A stretch of 64,000 nucleotides of DNA from Bacteroidales bacterium (GTDB lineage: Bacteria; Bacteroidota; Bacteroidia; Bacteroidales; P3). Shown one piece after another: positions 54,217 through 64,000 of this stretch (its first letter is position 1; the number at the start of each line of letters is the position of its first letter). Location: assembly GCA_017469625.1 (NCBI GenBank), contig JAFUGA010000018.1, positions 186,001 to 250,000 of the forward strand, in the 5' to 3' direction. Both the position numbers and the translations under genes were made by a program. The notes beneath the pieces are model-generated. The model was given only the letters and a program-made list of their open reading frames with translations, was not told where the DNA came from and searched no databases.

Positions 54217-54380
54217 ATAGTATTTTTCTCTATTTAGGAGGTAGAGAAAAGGTCATTTTATGTATTAAAAGGTGATTTTTATGTAATTAACATAAAATTT
54301 TAGAATAATTTTGCTATAAAAAGCAATTTTTATGCTTTAGTAAAAATTTAAACAACTTATTATCAATATTTTACAATAAA

Positions 54381-54803
54381 TTACTTATTTTCACATTCAG
54401 AACATAAACCCTTGATAACGTAATTGATAGAATGTACAGAGAAGTTTTCAGGTGTAGAAATTTTAGGAATAGAAGAATCTTTCATACAAAAGGTTTTATG
54501 ACATCTTTCACAGACAAAATGAGGGTGAATATCGTTGTCTTCGTCTTCGTGTAGAGAAAAACAGATTTCATATCTTACCCCTTCCCTACCCTCTTCTATG
54601 GTATGGACAAGATGTTTTTCAGCGAATAAAGAAAGAGTACGAAAAATATTTGACTTATCTACAGTATCCAACTCCTCTTCTATTTCCGTCATAGACAGAG
54701 GGTTGGGAGTGGAAAGCAGTGTTTTAAGTATCAGTATGCGATTAGCGGTAGGCTTTATATTATGCTTTTCCAATAGTGCTATACAAGGTTGTTTTTCTTC
54801 CAT
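54381..54803 (-). CDS. Fur-family transcriptional regulator
   Basis: The 140-residue protein has a winged-helix N-terminus (HNIKPTANRILILKTLLSTP, then KSNIFRTLSLFAEKHLVH) and the Fur dimer/metal domain with HPHFVCERCHKTFC and a final CSECENK, so both structural zinc CxxC pairs are present. It may sense iron, zinc or peroxide; the class cannot be decided. The start at 54803 (MEEKQPC) is chosen because the upstream extension runs into the leuS promoter. Ferritin lies nearby, which fits metal control. Confidence 0.9.
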   Translation of the reverse strand: MEEKQPCIALLEKHNIKPTANRILILKTLLSTPNPLSMTEIEEELDTVDKSNIFRTLSLFAEKHLVHTIEEGREGVRYEICFSLHEDEDNDIHPHFVCERCHKTFCMKDSSIPKISTPENFSVHSINYVIKGLCSECENK

Positions 54804-54805
54804 AA

Positions 54806-54838
54806 TTTGCAAAATTAGTGTTTTTTTTCGTACCTTTG
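54806..54838 (+). promoter_or_regulatory. Promoter of leuS
   Basis: TTTG (54806-54809), a 21-bp spacer and TACCTTTG (54831-54838), 32 bp before the leuS start. It overlaps the upstream region of the divergent Fur-type gene. Confidence 0.65.
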
Positions 54839-54869
54839 CAACTTTATAAGAAAAAATCATACTAAAGAT

Positions 54870-57659
54870 ATGGAATACAATTTTAGTGAAATAGAGAAAA
54901 AGTGGCAGAAATATTGGAAAGATAACAAGACTTTCAAAGCAGAGATTGATGAAAACAAGCCAAAATACTATGTTTTGGATATGTTTCCTTACCCTTCAGG
55001 TGCTGGTCTTCACGTTGGACACCCATTGGGTTATATTGCCTCAGATATTTTTGCGAGATTTAAAAGACAAAAAGGGTTCAACGTCCTGCACCCTATGGGT
55101 TTTGACGCATACGGTTTGCCTGCAGAACAGTATGCTATACAAACAGGACAACACCCTGCAGTTACCACAGAACAAAACATTGCAAGATACAAACAACAAT
55201 TGGATATTATAGGACTTTCATACGATTGGGACAGAGAAGTTAGGACTTGTGATGCAAAGTATTATAAATGGACACAATGGACTTTTATTCAGTTATTTAA
55301 CTCCTATTATTGTTTTGATTGCAATCAAGCAAGACCTATTTCAGAACTTATTCAGGCTTTTGAAAATGGCGATGCAAAGAAACTGAACGTTGCTTGCACC
55401 AAACCTATGTCTTTCACTGCTGAAGAGTGGCAAAACTTCACAGAAAAGGAAAAAAGCGATGTTCTTATGAATTATCGTCTTGCCTATCTATCTACTTCTA
55501 TGGTTAATTGGTGTCCTAAATTGGGTACTGTTTTGGCAAATGATGAAGTGGTGAATGGTGTTTCTGTACGTGGAGGTTATCCTGTGGAAAGAAAGCCTAT
55601 GCAACAGTGGTCTTTGCGAATAACGGCTTATGCAGAAAGATTGTTAGAGGGGTTGAACAGTGTAGAGTGGTCAGATAGTATAAAAGAAATTCAGAGAAAT
55701 TGGATAGGAAAATCTCGTGGTTGTGCTGTGTATTTCAGTATCAAAGAACACGAAGAAAAACTTGAAGTATTCACTACTCGTGCAGATACTATCTTCGGTG
55801 TTACTTTTATGGTACTTTCACCAGAACACCCTTTGGTTGAGAAGATTACAACAGAGAACTATAAGATAGAAGTCAAAAGATACATAGAACAAGCCAAAAA
55901 CCGTAGCGAGAGAGAAAGAGAAGCCGATGTTAAACAGGTAAGTGGTATCTTTACAGGTGCATATGCTATACACCCTATAACGAAAAAGACTATTCCTATT
56001 TATATATCCGATTACGTTCTTATGGGTTACGGTACAGGTGCTATAATGGCAGTACCTGCACACGACAGTAGGGACTTTGCTTTTGCAAAGAAATTTATGA
56101 TTCCTATACTTCAAGTTGTGTTACCTAAGGGAGAAAAAGAGTCAAACACTTATGCATGGAAACAAAGCCAAGATGCAAAAGAAGGCAAAATGATTCACAG
56201 TGAATTTCTTAACGGTTTGGAAGTCAAAGTCGCTATAGAAAAAGCCATAAATTATATAGAATCTCATAAACTTGGTTATGCAACAACGAATTATAGGCTT
56301 AGAGATGCTATCTTTTCTCGTCAAAGATATTGGGGTGAGCCTTTCCCTGTTTATTATAAAGATGGTATACCATATACTTTAGATGAAAAAGATTTGCCTT
56401 TGCTTTTGCCTGAAATAAATTCTTTCTTACCCACTGAAACAGGAGAACCTCCTTTGGCAAGAGCAGAAAATTGGCACACTGTTGAGGGTTATCCATACGA
56501 AACTAATACTATGCCGGGCTTTGCAGGAAGTAATGCATATTCTTTGCGATATATGGACCCTACAAACGAAGAAGAATTTTTCTCTAAACGTGCAAACGAA
56601 TATTGGGAAAACGTAGATTTGTATGTAGGAGGTAGCGAACACGCAACAGGACACTTATTATATTCTCGTTTTATAACGAAGTTCTTGTTTGATATTGGTA
56701 TTACGTGCAAAGACGAACCTTACAAACGTTTGGTAAATCAAGGAATGATACAGGGCAAAAGTTGTTTCGTTTATAGGATAAAAGGAGAAAACAAATATGT
56801 TTCTTTCAACCTAAAGAACGAATACGAAACAGACCCTATTCATATAGATATTTCTTTGGTAGATGCTACAAATAACGAGGTGGATATTGAGGGATTGAGA
56901 AATTGGAGAGAAGAGTTCAAAGAGGCAGAGTTTATTTTGGAAGACGAGAAGTATATATGTGGCAACGAGGTTGAGAAGATGTCCAAGAGTCTTTACAATG
57001 TAATCAACCCAGACTCTTTAGTAGAAAAATATGGTGCTGATACTTTACGTTTGTACGAAATGTTCCTTGGACCTATTGAACAATCTAAACCTTGGGACGT
57101 ACAAGGAATAGAAGGTGTTAGTCGTTTCCTTAAGAAGTTTTGGAGATTGTACGCCGATGAAAAGGGATTGTGTTTAACCGATGATGAACCTACAAAAGAT
57201 GAACTTAAAGTTTTACATAGAGGAATAAAGAAAATAGAAGAAGATATTGAAAGATTTTCTTTGAATACTTGTGTATCTACTTTTATGATTATTTGCAACG
57301 AACTATCTGATTTGAAGTGTCATAAGAAGAGTATCTTAAAACCATTATGTTCTCTTATCTCTTCATTTGCTCCACATATAGCAGAAGAATTATGGTCTTT
57401 GATGGGTGAAACTTCAAGCGTTGCTTTTGCAGAATTTCCTGCATATAACGAAGATTATATAAAAGATACAGATTACAAATATCCTATCTCCGTAAATGGA
57501 AAAACGAAAACATTTATCTCTTTCCCATTGGACAAAGACCCCGAAGAAATAAAACAGGAGGTAGTTGCCAATGAACAAGTACAAAAAGCAATAGATGGAA
57601 AAGAGGTTGTAAAAATCATTTTCGTACAAGGAAAGATTGTAAATATTGTTGTAAAATAA
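54870..57659 (+). CDS. leuS: Leucyl-tRNA synthetase
   Basis: The 929-residue class I enzyme has [20 protein letters not shown] (HIGH), an editing domain with [19 protein letters not shown], and [14 protein letters not shown] (KMSKS). Length fits the Bacteroidetes form. The ferritin gene begins 24 bp after the stop and may be cotranscribed. Confidence 0.97.
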   Translation: MEYNFSEIEKKWQKYWKDNKTFKAEIDENKPKYYVLDMFPYPSGAGLHVGHPLGYIASDIFARFKRQKGFNVLHPMGFDAYGLPAEQYAIQTGQHPAVTTEQNIARYKQQLDIIGLSYDWDREVRTCDAKYYKWTQWTFIQLFNSYYCFDCNQARPISELIQAFENGDAKKLNVACTKPMSFTAEEWQNFTEKEKSDVLMNYRLAYLSTSMVNWCPKLGTVLANDEVVNGVSVRGGYPVERKPMQQWSLRITAYAERLLEGLNSVEWSDSIKEIQRNWIGKSRGCAVYFSIKEHEEKLEVFTTRADTIFGVTFMVLSPEHPLVEKITTENYKIEVKRYIEQAKNRSEREREADVKQVSGIFTGAYAIHPITKKTIPIYISDYVLMGYGTGAIMAVPAHDSRDFAFAKKFMIPILQVVLPKGEKESNTYAWKQSQDAKEGKMIHSEFLNGLEVKVAIEKAINYIESHKLGYATTNYRLRDAIFSRQRYWGEPFPVYYKDGIPYTLDEKDLPLLLPEINSFLPTETGEPPLARAENWHTVEGYPYETNTMPGFAGSNAYSLRYMDPTNEEEFFSKRANEYWENVDLYVGGSEHATGHLLYSRFITKFLFDIGITCKDEPYKRLVNQGMIQGKSCFVYRIKGENKYVSFNLKNEYETDPIHIDISLVDATNNEVDIEGLRNWREEFKEAEFILEDEKYICGNEVEKMSKSLYNVINPDSLVEKYGADTLRLYEMFLGPIEQSKPWDVQGIEGVSRFLKKFWRLYADEKGLCLTDDEPTKDELKVLHRGIKKIEEDIERFSLNTCVSTFMIICNELSDLKCHKKSILKPLCSLISSFAPHIAEELWSLMGETSSVAFAEFPAYNEDYIKDTDYKYPISVNGKTKTFISFPLDKDPEEIKQEVVANEQVQKAIDGKEVVKIIFVQGKIVNIVVK

Positions 57660-57683
57660 ATAAACTTTAAACCTAAGAATATT

Positions 57684-58172
57684 ATGTTAAGTAAAAAATT
57701 AGAAGAGGCTTTAAACAAGCAAATAAACGCTGAATTTTGGTCAGCATATCTTTATCTTTCAATGTCTTCGTACCTTGAAAGTGAAGGATTGGGCGGTATG
57801 GCTTTATGGATGCAAAAACAGTTTGCAGAAGAACAAGAACACGCTATGAAACTTTACAATTACGTGCTTGATAAGGGAGGAAAAGTACTTTTGCAACCTA
57901 TAGCAGCAGTAGAAACAAAATGGAAAGGTGCTTTAGATGTTTTTCAGGCTACTTTAAAACACGAAGAGTTTGTTACAAGTTTGATAAACGATTTATGCTC
58001 ATTGAGTGTTAAAGAAAAAGATTATTCTACTAAAAGTTTCCTTCTTTGGTTTGTAAATGAACAAGTAGAAGAAGAAAAGAATGCTCGTGAAATAATTGAT
58101 AAACTAAAACTTATAGGCAAAGACGGTTACGGTATTTATCAGTTTGATAAAGAAATGGGACAAAGAAAATAA
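57684..58172 (+). CDS. ftn: Ferritin
   Basis: The 162-residue protein is a bacterial non-haem ferritin that oxidises and stores iron in a 24-mer shell. The ferroxidase ligands lie in NAEFWSAYLYLSMSSYLE and FAEEQEHAMKLYNYV, with FVNEQVEEEKNAREI further on. Length is normal. It lies after leuS and ends at a bidirectional terminator. Confidence 0.96.
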   Translation: MLSKKLEEALNKQINAEFWSAYLYLSMSSYLESEGLGGMALWMQKQFAEEQEHAMKLYNYVLDKGGKVLLQPIAAVETKWKGALDVFQATLKHEEFVTSLINDLCSLSVKEKDYSTKSFLLWFVNEQVEEEKNAREIIDKLKLIGKDGYGIYQFDKEMGQRK

Positions 58173-58194
58173 CTGTTTCTTATTCTTATAAAAA

Positions 58195-58240
58195 AAACAA
58201 TCAAGTTGTAGTTTCTTGCAACTTGATTGTTTTGTTTTAT
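58195..58240. terminator. Bidirectional terminator after ferritin and the glycogen fusion gene
   Basis: AAACAATCAAGTTG (58195-58208) and CAACTTGATTGTTT (58219-58232) form a perfect 14-bp stem with A-runs and T-runs on either side, serving both convergent genes. Confidence 0.87.
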
Positions 58241-58279
58241 AATCTTATGTTTGTTTATAAAGATTTGCTATCCCAAACC

Positions 58280-61200
58280 TTATATCCATTTTAGTAGAGG
58301 TAAATCTTGACGAGATGGCATTAGAGTATGTTTTGGATAAATTCTGAAAGCATAGTTATGAACTCCCGCTACAAAACCTGTACAATCCAATGTGTATTCG
58401 GCTTGGTTGTTATTTATTTGTGTCAAAGTAAATGGAAGAACTTTCTCTACCTTTGTTATTTTGTCATTATCCTTGTTTGCTATGACTATCTCCACTCCTA
58501 TATACTCTGGATTTATATCGCCTGTGGATAAAACTATGCTTGCTTTAAAATGTTCGTTCAAAGACAATGCTCCGTTTTCTGTATCTGGTATTCTTAGAGA
58601 GATAAGTTCTATAGAATTCCATTGTTCTTTCATCTTCTTTTTCCATAAAGCATACTCTATAGCTTTTGCATTGTTGTTTTCCGTTAGCAAAGAAGTTCTT
58701 TCAAACATTTGATTATAATATTTTGAAAAATAATCATCTAACTGTCGTTTCATAGTAAAGTGTGGTGCTATCTTTGCTATCGTGTTCTTTATATGAGAAA
58801 CCCATTTCAAAGGAACATCATCTGTTTTTTCATAATAAGCAGGTATTATCTCTTTCTTTATAGTACTGTATATCATTTCTGCATCCAAGATATTTTGTGA
58901 AGAATTGTCTGCATAACGACTTTCTTCTGGTAAAGCCCAACCTGCACCCTCTTTCCAGCCTTCTGCCCACCAACCATCAAGAACAGAGAAATTGACTACA
59001 CCATTCATTATCGCTTTTTCACCACTTGTTCCGCTTGCTTCCAATGGACGAGTAGGAGTATTTAACCATACATCTACACCTCTTATAAGATGTTTTGCTA
59101 CAAACATATCATAGTTTTCTATAAATATTATCTTGCCTTGGAATTGTGGCATACGAGAAATATTTATTATGTTTTTGATTAAATCCTTGCCTGCTTGGTC
59201 TTTAGGGTGTGCTTTGCCTGCAAAAACAAATTGAACTCCTCTATCTACTATCTGTTCTAAACGTTTTAAATCTGTGAATAAAAGATTGGCTCTTTTGTAT
59301 GTTGCAAATCTTCTGGCAAAACCTATAGTTAGTTTGTTTTCATCAAGTTCGTTCATTGTCTTTACAAGCAGTTGCGGTGTTTCTCCTCTTGCCCTTAGTT
59401 CTTTTTCCAATCTTTGTTTTAGGAAATCTATAAGTTCTTTTTTCAAAGTTTGATGAGTGTCCCATACTTCTTTATCTGGAACAGAATAGATTTGTTGCCA
59501 ATATTCTGCATTGCTTTCATCTGAAAACATTTTCTTGTCAAAATATTTTTTATACAAATCTAACCACTGTTTTGCTACCCAAGTAGGAAAATGGACTCCG
59601 TTTGTAACGTAACCTATGTTTATTTCGTCTGCAAAATATCCGTTATAAAGATATGCAAACATTTCTCTTGTTACTCTTCCGTGTATTTTACTTACTCCAT
59701 TTATGTTTGCAGAACAGTTTATAGCCAAAACACTCATTGAAAACTTTTCATTTCTGTTTTCGTTTGTCTTTCTACCCAAAAGCATAAAAGAGTCCCAATC
59801 CAATGTTAAACCATTGATGTATTGTGAGAAATAAACACGTAAAAGTTCCTCAGAGAAAACATCGTGTCCTGCTGGTACAGGTGTATGAGTTGTAAATAAG
59901 GTAGAACCTCTTACTATTTCTATAGCATTAGAATAAGGTATATTTTCTTCGTTTATATAATTGTTCAACCTTTCCAAAGAAGAAAAAGCAGAATGTCCTT
60001 CATTGCTATGGTAAAGTTTAGGTTCTATGTTCAGAGATTTCAATGCTCTTACTCCTCCTATACCTAAAAGGATTTCTTGTTTTAGTCGCATTTCATTATC
60101 TCCTCCATATAGTTGTTGAGTAATTGCTCTGTCTTCTTCGTTATTATCTTCTATATCCGTATCAAGTAGATATAGTTTTATAGCACCTACATTGCACAAC
60201 CAGATTTTTGCATAAACCTTTCTACCTGGAAAGTTTATAACTATCTTTTTCCATCTTCCATATTCATCTCTTACAGCCAAAAGTGGTAAATGAGAAAATT
60301 TTTGTGCGAAAGATACACTTTGTTGCCAACCTTCGTGATTTACACTCTGCACAAAATAACCATGTCTATACAAAAGACCTATTCCTACTATGTTTTTATT
60401 GGAATCCGATGCTTGTTTCAAATAATCTCCTGCCAACATACCAAGACCACCAGAGAATATCTTTAAAGTGTCGTGTATTCCAAACTCCATAGAAAAGTAT
60501 GCAATAATATCTGTATCTTTCTTCTCTCTTAAAGAAATGTAATCATCAAAAGATTTCACTACATTATCCATCTTTTCAAGGAAAGCCTTGTCGTTTAATA
60601 GTCTATCAAAGTCCTGTTGTGTCAAAGACTCTAATAACCTAACCGGACTTCTTTCAAAATCCATAAATCTCTTTACATCTATTTCGCAAAACAATTCATA
60701 AGCATCGTAATTCCAACTCCACCAAAGATTTTGCGATAAACGTTGCAATCCTTTCAGTCTTTCAGGTAAAGAAGATTTGACAAGGAATTTTTTCCATAAA
60801 GGTTTATCTCCCCAAGATAGTTGTATATCTACATTATTTGAAAAAGGAAGTTTATGAACGTAAAGATTTTTTCTTTCCAAAGTCTTTTCTATTGCTGTAG
60901 AATATGCTTTTTCATAGAAAGAATAAAGATGTTTCCACTGCACTTGAGAAAAGATATAAAGGGCTTCTTGTTTCAATTTTTCTTTTCTTTCTTCGTCTGA
61001 ATTATATATGTATTCTACTGCCTTTACCATCTCGTTTATACAATTTTCTTCATTGTAATCGTCCCTGTTTATTACCGTTAAAGCGTTGTCTTTAGTTTCT
61101 ATGTTCTCTTTTACCCAAAGACCAAAACCAGCAAGTGTTGTAGTAATAGATGGAATACCAAAAGCCATACTTTCCATAGGAGTATATCCCCACGGTTCAT

Positions 61201-62461
61201 AATAAGAAGGGAAAATGGTTAAATCAAATCCTGTTAGAAAATCAAAATAATTCAGATTTATAACACCGTCTTTTCCGTCCAAATATGAAGGAATAAAAAT
61301 GACGGTTATGTTTTCAGAATCATTATTGTTGATATTGTTTGCTTTCAGTGTTGATATTACAGAATCATATTCATAGTTTTCCAATCTATGTGTTGAATAC
61401 TCCTCTACCCTTGCTTCATTATGTCCTGCAGGTACTGCAATAACAGCAACTATAGGCTTTTTTGACAAGTCTTTTTCTTCCTTTAATTTTCTTAAAGACT
61501 TGATAAAAATATCTATTCCTTTATTTTTAAACTCGTATCTTCCACTATTCAGAATTAGAAAAGCATCATCGTATTTTTTACCTGAAAGTTGTTGTGCTAT
61601 ATCCAAGATACGCTTTCTTGCATCTTGTCTTATCTGTTCGTATTTCGTTTTTTCAGGAACAAAATTTCCTTCAAAACCATTTGGAGTTACTATATCTGTA
61701 TTCTTTTTGAAGAACTGCAAACATTCTTTATTTGTTATATCGCTAACAGTTGTAAATACGTCTGCATTCAAAGCAGAATATTTTTCCAAAGAATATTTTG
61801 CTCTTACATTAAAATCATTTGCTACCCTATCTCCATCGTAATGCGATAGTTCTGAATACAAAGGTAAATTATTTCCTGCCAAACATCTGCCCAATACTGT
61901 AGCGTGTGTGGTGAAAGAAGTTGCTATTTGAGGAACATTTTTTTTCAAATAAAGCAAACCACTTCCTGTCATCCATTCGTGAAACTGTGCTACTATTTTG
62001 TCTGTAGAAGAGAGATAAAAATTATAGTAAGACTCTATAACCTTTGCTGCTACATAACCAAACAAAAACGGCTCTATATAATCCCAACCTCCTGTTAAAG
62101 AATCCACTTGCCATTTTTCCCAATATTCTGCAAAGATTTCGTCTTTCTGAGATAAATATTGAGAATATGAAACTAAAACTACAATAGGTGAAGACTTTAT
62201 TTTCCATCTACCTACTCTAAAATCCAAACCATTTTCTTTTGCATAAACTTTCCATTTGCCAAACATTGTAGTATCTTCTTCAAATTCTGAATTTTCTAAA
62301 GAAGTTCTTGGCAAATCTGGTCCTATCAATATATATTTATCTCTTAGTTTCTCTTCTATGGTTGGTGCTTTTGTCATTATGACAGTATGTATTCCTCCTA
62401 CCTTATTGCAAACTTCCCAACTTGTTTCAAACAAATAATCGCACTTATTTTCAGTATTCAT
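58280..62461 (-). CDS. Fused glycogen synthase (GT3) and alpha-glucan phosphorylase (GT35)
   Basis: The 1393-residue protein joins two opposite activities. The N-terminal part (to about 545) is a eukaryote-like glycogen synthase: FETSWEVCNKVGGIHTVI, QFHEWMTGSGLLYLK, TTHATVLGRCLAG and FPSYYEPWGYTPMESMAFG. A DUF3417 segment follows (LKGLQRLSQNLWWSWNYDAY), then a phosphorylase domain with HSNEGHSAFSSLERL, TTHTPVPAGHDVF and the pyridoxal-site EASGTSGEKAIMNG. It makes and breaks alpha-1,4-glucan storage polymer. Two-domain proteins of this length occur in Bacteroidales, so it is not a sequencing artefact. Met is Glu in the SGTSGEKA segment. Confidence 0.9.
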   Translation of the reverse strand: MNTENKCDYLFETSWEVCNKVGGIHTVIMTKAPTIEEKLRDKYILIGPDLPRTSLENSEFEEDTTMFGKWKVYAKENGLDFRVGRWKIKSSPIVVLVSYSQYLSQKDEIFAEYWEKWQVDSLTGGWDYIEPFLFGYVAAKVIESYYNFYLSSTDKIVAQFHEWMTGSGLLYLKKNVPQIATSFTTHATVLGRCLAGNNLPLYSELSHYDGDRVANDFNVRAKYSLEKYSALNADVFTTVSDITNKECLQFFKKNTDIVTPNGFEGNFVPEKTKYEQIRQDARKRILDIAQQLSGKKYDDAFLILNSGRYEFKNKGIDIFIKSLRKLKEEKDLSKKPIVAVIAVPAGHNEARVEEYSTHRLENYEYDSVISTLKANNINNNDSENITVIFIPSYLDGKDGVINLNYFDFLTGFDLTIFPSYYEPWGYTPMESMAFGIPSITTTLAGFGLWVKENIETKDNALTVINRDDYNEENCINEMVKAVEYIYNSDEERKEKLKQEALYIFSQVQWKHLYSFYEKAYSTAIEKTLERKNLYVHKLPFSNNVDIQLSWGDKPLWKKFLVKSSLPERLKGLQRLSQNLWWSWNYDAYELFCEIDVKRFMDFERSPVRLLESLTQQDFDRLLNDKAFLEKMDNVVKSFDDYISLREKKDTDIIAYFSMEFGIHDTLKIFSGGLGMLAGDYLKQASDSNKNIVGIGLLYRHGYFVQSVNHEGWQQSVSFAQKFSHLPLLAVRDEYGRWKKIVINFPGRKVYAKIWLCNVGAIKLYLLDTDIEDNNEEDRAITQQLYGGDNEMRLKQEILLGIGGVRALKSLNIEPKLYHSNEGHSAFSSLERLNNYINEENIPYSNAIEIVRGSTLFTTHTPVPAGHDVFSEELLRVYFSQYINGLTLDWDSFMLLGRKTNENRNEKFSMSVLAINCSANINGVSKIHGRVTREMFAYLYNGYFADEINIGYVTNGVHFPTWVAKQWLDLYKKYFDKKMFSDESNAEYWQQIYSVPDKEVWDTHQTLKKELIDFLKQRLEKELRARGETPQLLVKTMNELDENKLTIGFARRFATYKRANLLFTDLKRLEQIVDRGVQFVFAGKAHPKDQAGKDLIKNIINISRMPQFQGKIIFIENYDMFVAKHLIRGVDVWLNTPTRPLEASGTSGEKAIMNGVVNFSVLDGWWAEGWKEGAGWALPEESRYADNSSQNILDAEMIYSTIKKEIIPAYYEKTDDVPLKWVSHIKNTIAKIAPHFTMKRQLDDYFSKYYNQMFERTSLLTENNNAKAIEYALWKKKMKEQWNSIELISLRIPDTENGALSLNEHFKASIVLSTGDINPEYIGVEIVIANKDNDKITKVEKVLPFTLTQINNNQAEYTLDCTGFVAGVHNYAFRIYPKHTLMPSRQDLPLLKWI

Positions 62462-62540
62462 TTTCTTATGTGTTTTTTGTTAAAATAGAATACAAAGTTA
62501 GAAAAATTTTTCTTTTTTTTAAATAATTCTTCGTAAATAA

Positions 62541-62571
62541 TTTGTTAATAAGATAATTATTTGTAATTTTG
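62541..62571 (+). promoter_or_regulatory. Promoter of the outer-membrane protein gene
   Basis: TTTG (62541-62544), a 19-bp spacer and TAATTTTG (62564-62571) match the consensus fully and fix the start at 62602. Confidence 0.72.
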
Positions 62572-62601
62572 AAAGTTGAAAATAAAATTATTAGTAGCAA
62601 G

Positions 62602-63450
62602 ATGAAAAAGATAAGTATCATTTTTTCAGTATTTTGTATTGCATTATCTTTAAATGCTGTTGCAGAAAATAATGATGTAAAAACATCTCAGAAGGATAAT
62701 TCTGCTCCTTCGTATTCTCAAATGAACGATTGGAGAATAGGAAATTATAGAAGAAAAGTCAAAGAGAACTTTATAACCTTAGATGTTGAAGCCATACCGG
62801 TTATAACCAAAGAGTTGAAAGATGCAACTGCTTGGGGTGGTGGCCTAAGAGTAGGATATGAACACAAGACTCGTCCAAGTAGCATATCTTCTCGTTTTTC
62901 TATAGGTTTTGGTGGTCATATTGGAGTAGATAGATATTTTGGTAAAGATATAAAAGTATCTGCTATTGGCAACCATAACGAGATAGCAAAAGACAAGTTT
63001 AAATCCTACACAGAAATACCTGCAATGTTGGATTTCAATTGGTACTATAATTGGAATCGTAACAGTTTTGCAATAGGTGTTTCTGCTGGTGCAAACTTCC
63101 TTTTGGGTCAAAGAGATGTTGCTTTAAAAGAATTGACAGATACTCCTGCAGTATTGACAAGACTTGGTCTTAATCCAGAGGGCTATATTGCTTCTATACA
63201 ACAAGATGAAAACGAAGTATCTCTTACCCATGTTATACCTACAGCAAGAGGACTTCTTACCTATATGCACGAGTTTTCTCAAGATTGGAGATTTAGAATA
63301 CAGGCAGGTGTAGAATATCAAATGAAATACAAAGATGAATACAAAGGATTTTACTTAAATGGTTCTGATTATTTGGAACTATACCACAAAGGTGATTCTC
63401 CTGCATCTTTAAATCCATTTGTTTCAGTAGGTTTGGTTTATTCTTTATAA
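62602..63450 (+). CDS. Outer-membrane beta-barrel protein
   Basis: The 282-residue protein has a signal peptide (MKKISIIFSVFCIALSLNAVAE) and alternating strands typical of a small barrel (GGLRVGYEHKTRPSSISSRF, FSIGFGGHIGVDRYF), ending in SLVYSL-like NPFVSVGLVYSL with the terminal aromatic/hydrophobic pattern of outer-membrane proteins. Function unknown. The start at 62602 is chosen over one 11 codons upstream that lies in the promoter. rsmE follows after 17 bp. Confidence 0.82.
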   Translation: MKKISIIFSVFCIALSLNAVAENNDVKTSQKDNSAPSYSQMNDWRIGNYRRKVKENFITLDVEAIPVITKELKDATAWGGGLRVGYEHKTRPSSISSRFSIGFGGHIGVDRYFGKDIKVSAIGNHNEIAKDKFKSYTEIPAMLDFNWYYNWNRNSFAIGVSAGANFLLGQRDVALKELTDTPAVLTRLGLNPEGYIASIQQDENEVSLTHVIPTARGLLTYMHEFSQDWRFRIQAGVEYQMKYKDEYKGFYLNGSDYLELYHKGDSPASLNPFVSVGLVYSL

Positions 63451-63467
63451 GATAAAATGCTAAATAT

Positions 63468-64000
63468 ATGCAGTTGTTCTATGTTGCAGATTGCAAAGAA
63501 AATGATGTTGTTTGTTTAGATAAAGAAGAATCTACGCATATAGTAAGAGTATTAAGAATGAAAGAAAGCGAAGAAATTTCCCTTGTTGATGGTAAGGGAA
63601 ATTTCTTTTTTGCTGAGATAATAGATGCAAATCCTAATAGGTGTTGTGTAAAGATAAACAGATTCATATCTTCTTTCGGCAAAAGAGATTTTTATATTCA
63701 TTTGGGTATTGCTCCTACTAAAAACATAAACAGAATAGAATGGTTATTGGAAAAAGCCACTGAAATAGGAATAGATGAGATAACTCCTGTAATATGCGAA
63801 CATTCTGAGAGAAAAGAGGTTAAAGTAGAAAGATTGGAAAAGATTATTATCTCTGCTATGAAACAATCTTTGAAAGCCTACAAACCTATTCTCAATCCTG
63901 CAAAAAAGATTTCCGAACTAATAAACAATAGCACAGAGGATTATAAACTTGTATGCTACTGTCAAGGTGAAGAAAGAAAATATATAAAAGATGTTTGCAA
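63468..64000 (+). CDS. rsmE: 16S rRNA (uracil-1498-N3)-methyltransferase (5' part, cut by window edge)
   Basis: RsmE methylates U1498 of 16S rRNA with AdoMet. The visible 177 codons give the N-terminal PUA-like domain (MQLFYVADC, STHIVRVLRMKESEEISLVDG) and the beginning of the SPOUT domain (HLGIAPTKNINRIEWLLEKATEIGIDEI-type segment, then CEHSERKEVKVERLEKI and AMKQSLKAYKP). The knot lies beyond the window. It probably shares a transcript with the outer-membrane protein. Confidence 0.93.
   Translation, partial: MQLFYVADCKENDVVCLDKEESTHIVRVLRMKESEEISLVDGKGNFFFAEIIDANPNRCCVKINRFISSFGKRDFYIHLGIAPTKNINRIEWLLEKATEIGIDEITPVICEHSERKEVKVERLEKIIISAMKQSLKAYKPILNPAKKISELINNSTEDYKLVCYCQGEERKYIKDVC

Noticed and set aside
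54002..54220. A 72-residue ORF rich in KLKQ words
   Set aside because: It is the open frame of array 7, which has no start region or family match of its own. It resembles the SDR tail only because both come from the same repeat.

Overview
The window is AT-rich bacterial DNA from the Bacteroidetes, most likely an anaerobic member of the order Bacteroidales. The reasons are the gene families present (a BT_3928-type DoxX protein beside a DUF1599 protein, folP next to the diadenylate cyclase cdaA, paired DUF5106-type TlpA thioredoxins, a eukaryote-like GT3 glycogen synthase fused to an alpha-glucan phosphorylase), upstream motifs that fit the Bacteroidetes promoter TTTG-N19-21-TAnnTTTG, and little sign of Shine-Dalgarno sites. 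A trimeric NAD-linked [FeFe]-hydrogenase indicates fermentative, anaerobic energy metabolism. No rRNA, transposase, phage module or CRISPR array was seen.

Layout. 1-8.9 kb: the start of dnaA (cut by the window edge), a TPR protein, a MATE exporter behind a structured leader, a YjbR protein, an O6-alkylguanine repair protein, an NTF2-like protein, an SDR oxidoreductase with a repeat-derived tail, and a leftward block of OppB-type permease, DoxX protein and DUF1599 protein. 8.9-15.2 kb: folP-cdaA, a degenerate DnaB-like ATPase, then a defence-like island (EcoRI-type adenine methylase, 61-aa ORF, zeta-like kinase, DUF262-HNH nuclease). 15.2-24.4 kb: two TlpA-like proteins with a metal-chelate-type binding lipoprotein, a deoxyhypusine-synthase homologue, a ClpB lacking its N domain, a VOC gene broken by an amber codon, and PrsW. 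24.4-32 kb: the hydrogenase operon, lipoproteins, an EEP-family protein, nth and a TonB-like protein. 32-42 kb: RNase P RNA, typA, an acetyltransferase, a HinP1I-like restriction enzyme with an amino-methylase, alaS and pepD. 42-64 kb: dapB, a frameshifted ROK kinase, a beta-mannosidase, glmM, a GT-C glycosyltransferase, metG, tRNA-Arg(CCG), an N-acetylglucosaminidase, a Tyr/Asn-rich lipoprotein, a Fur-family regulator, leuS, ferritin, the glycogen synthase-phosphorylase fusion, an outer-membrane protein and the start of rsmE.

The most unusual feature is a family of intergenic arrays at seven places (about 5.9, 10.7, 23.1, 32.1, 40.0, 46.1 and 54.0 kb) built from 21-bp units that keep exact 21-bp register for up to about 600 bp, even where the unit sequence has diverged. 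A period of 21 bp equals two helical turns and also seven codons. Five of the seven arrays lie between convergent genes. Convergent gaps without an array carry ordinary hairpin terminators instead. In one case the array is translated as the tail of the SDR enzyme, and in another the last unit contains the promoter of glmM.

Two separate modification loci suggest phage pressure. The HinP1I-like locus pairs a PD-(D/E)XK enzyme expected to cut GCGC with a TSPPY methylase that would then have to be an N4-cytosine enzyme. By eye GCGC occurs only once in the window. The EcoRI-methylase island combines modification, a possible toxin-antitoxin pair and a nuclease in one direction and is the best candidate for an undescribed composite defence system.
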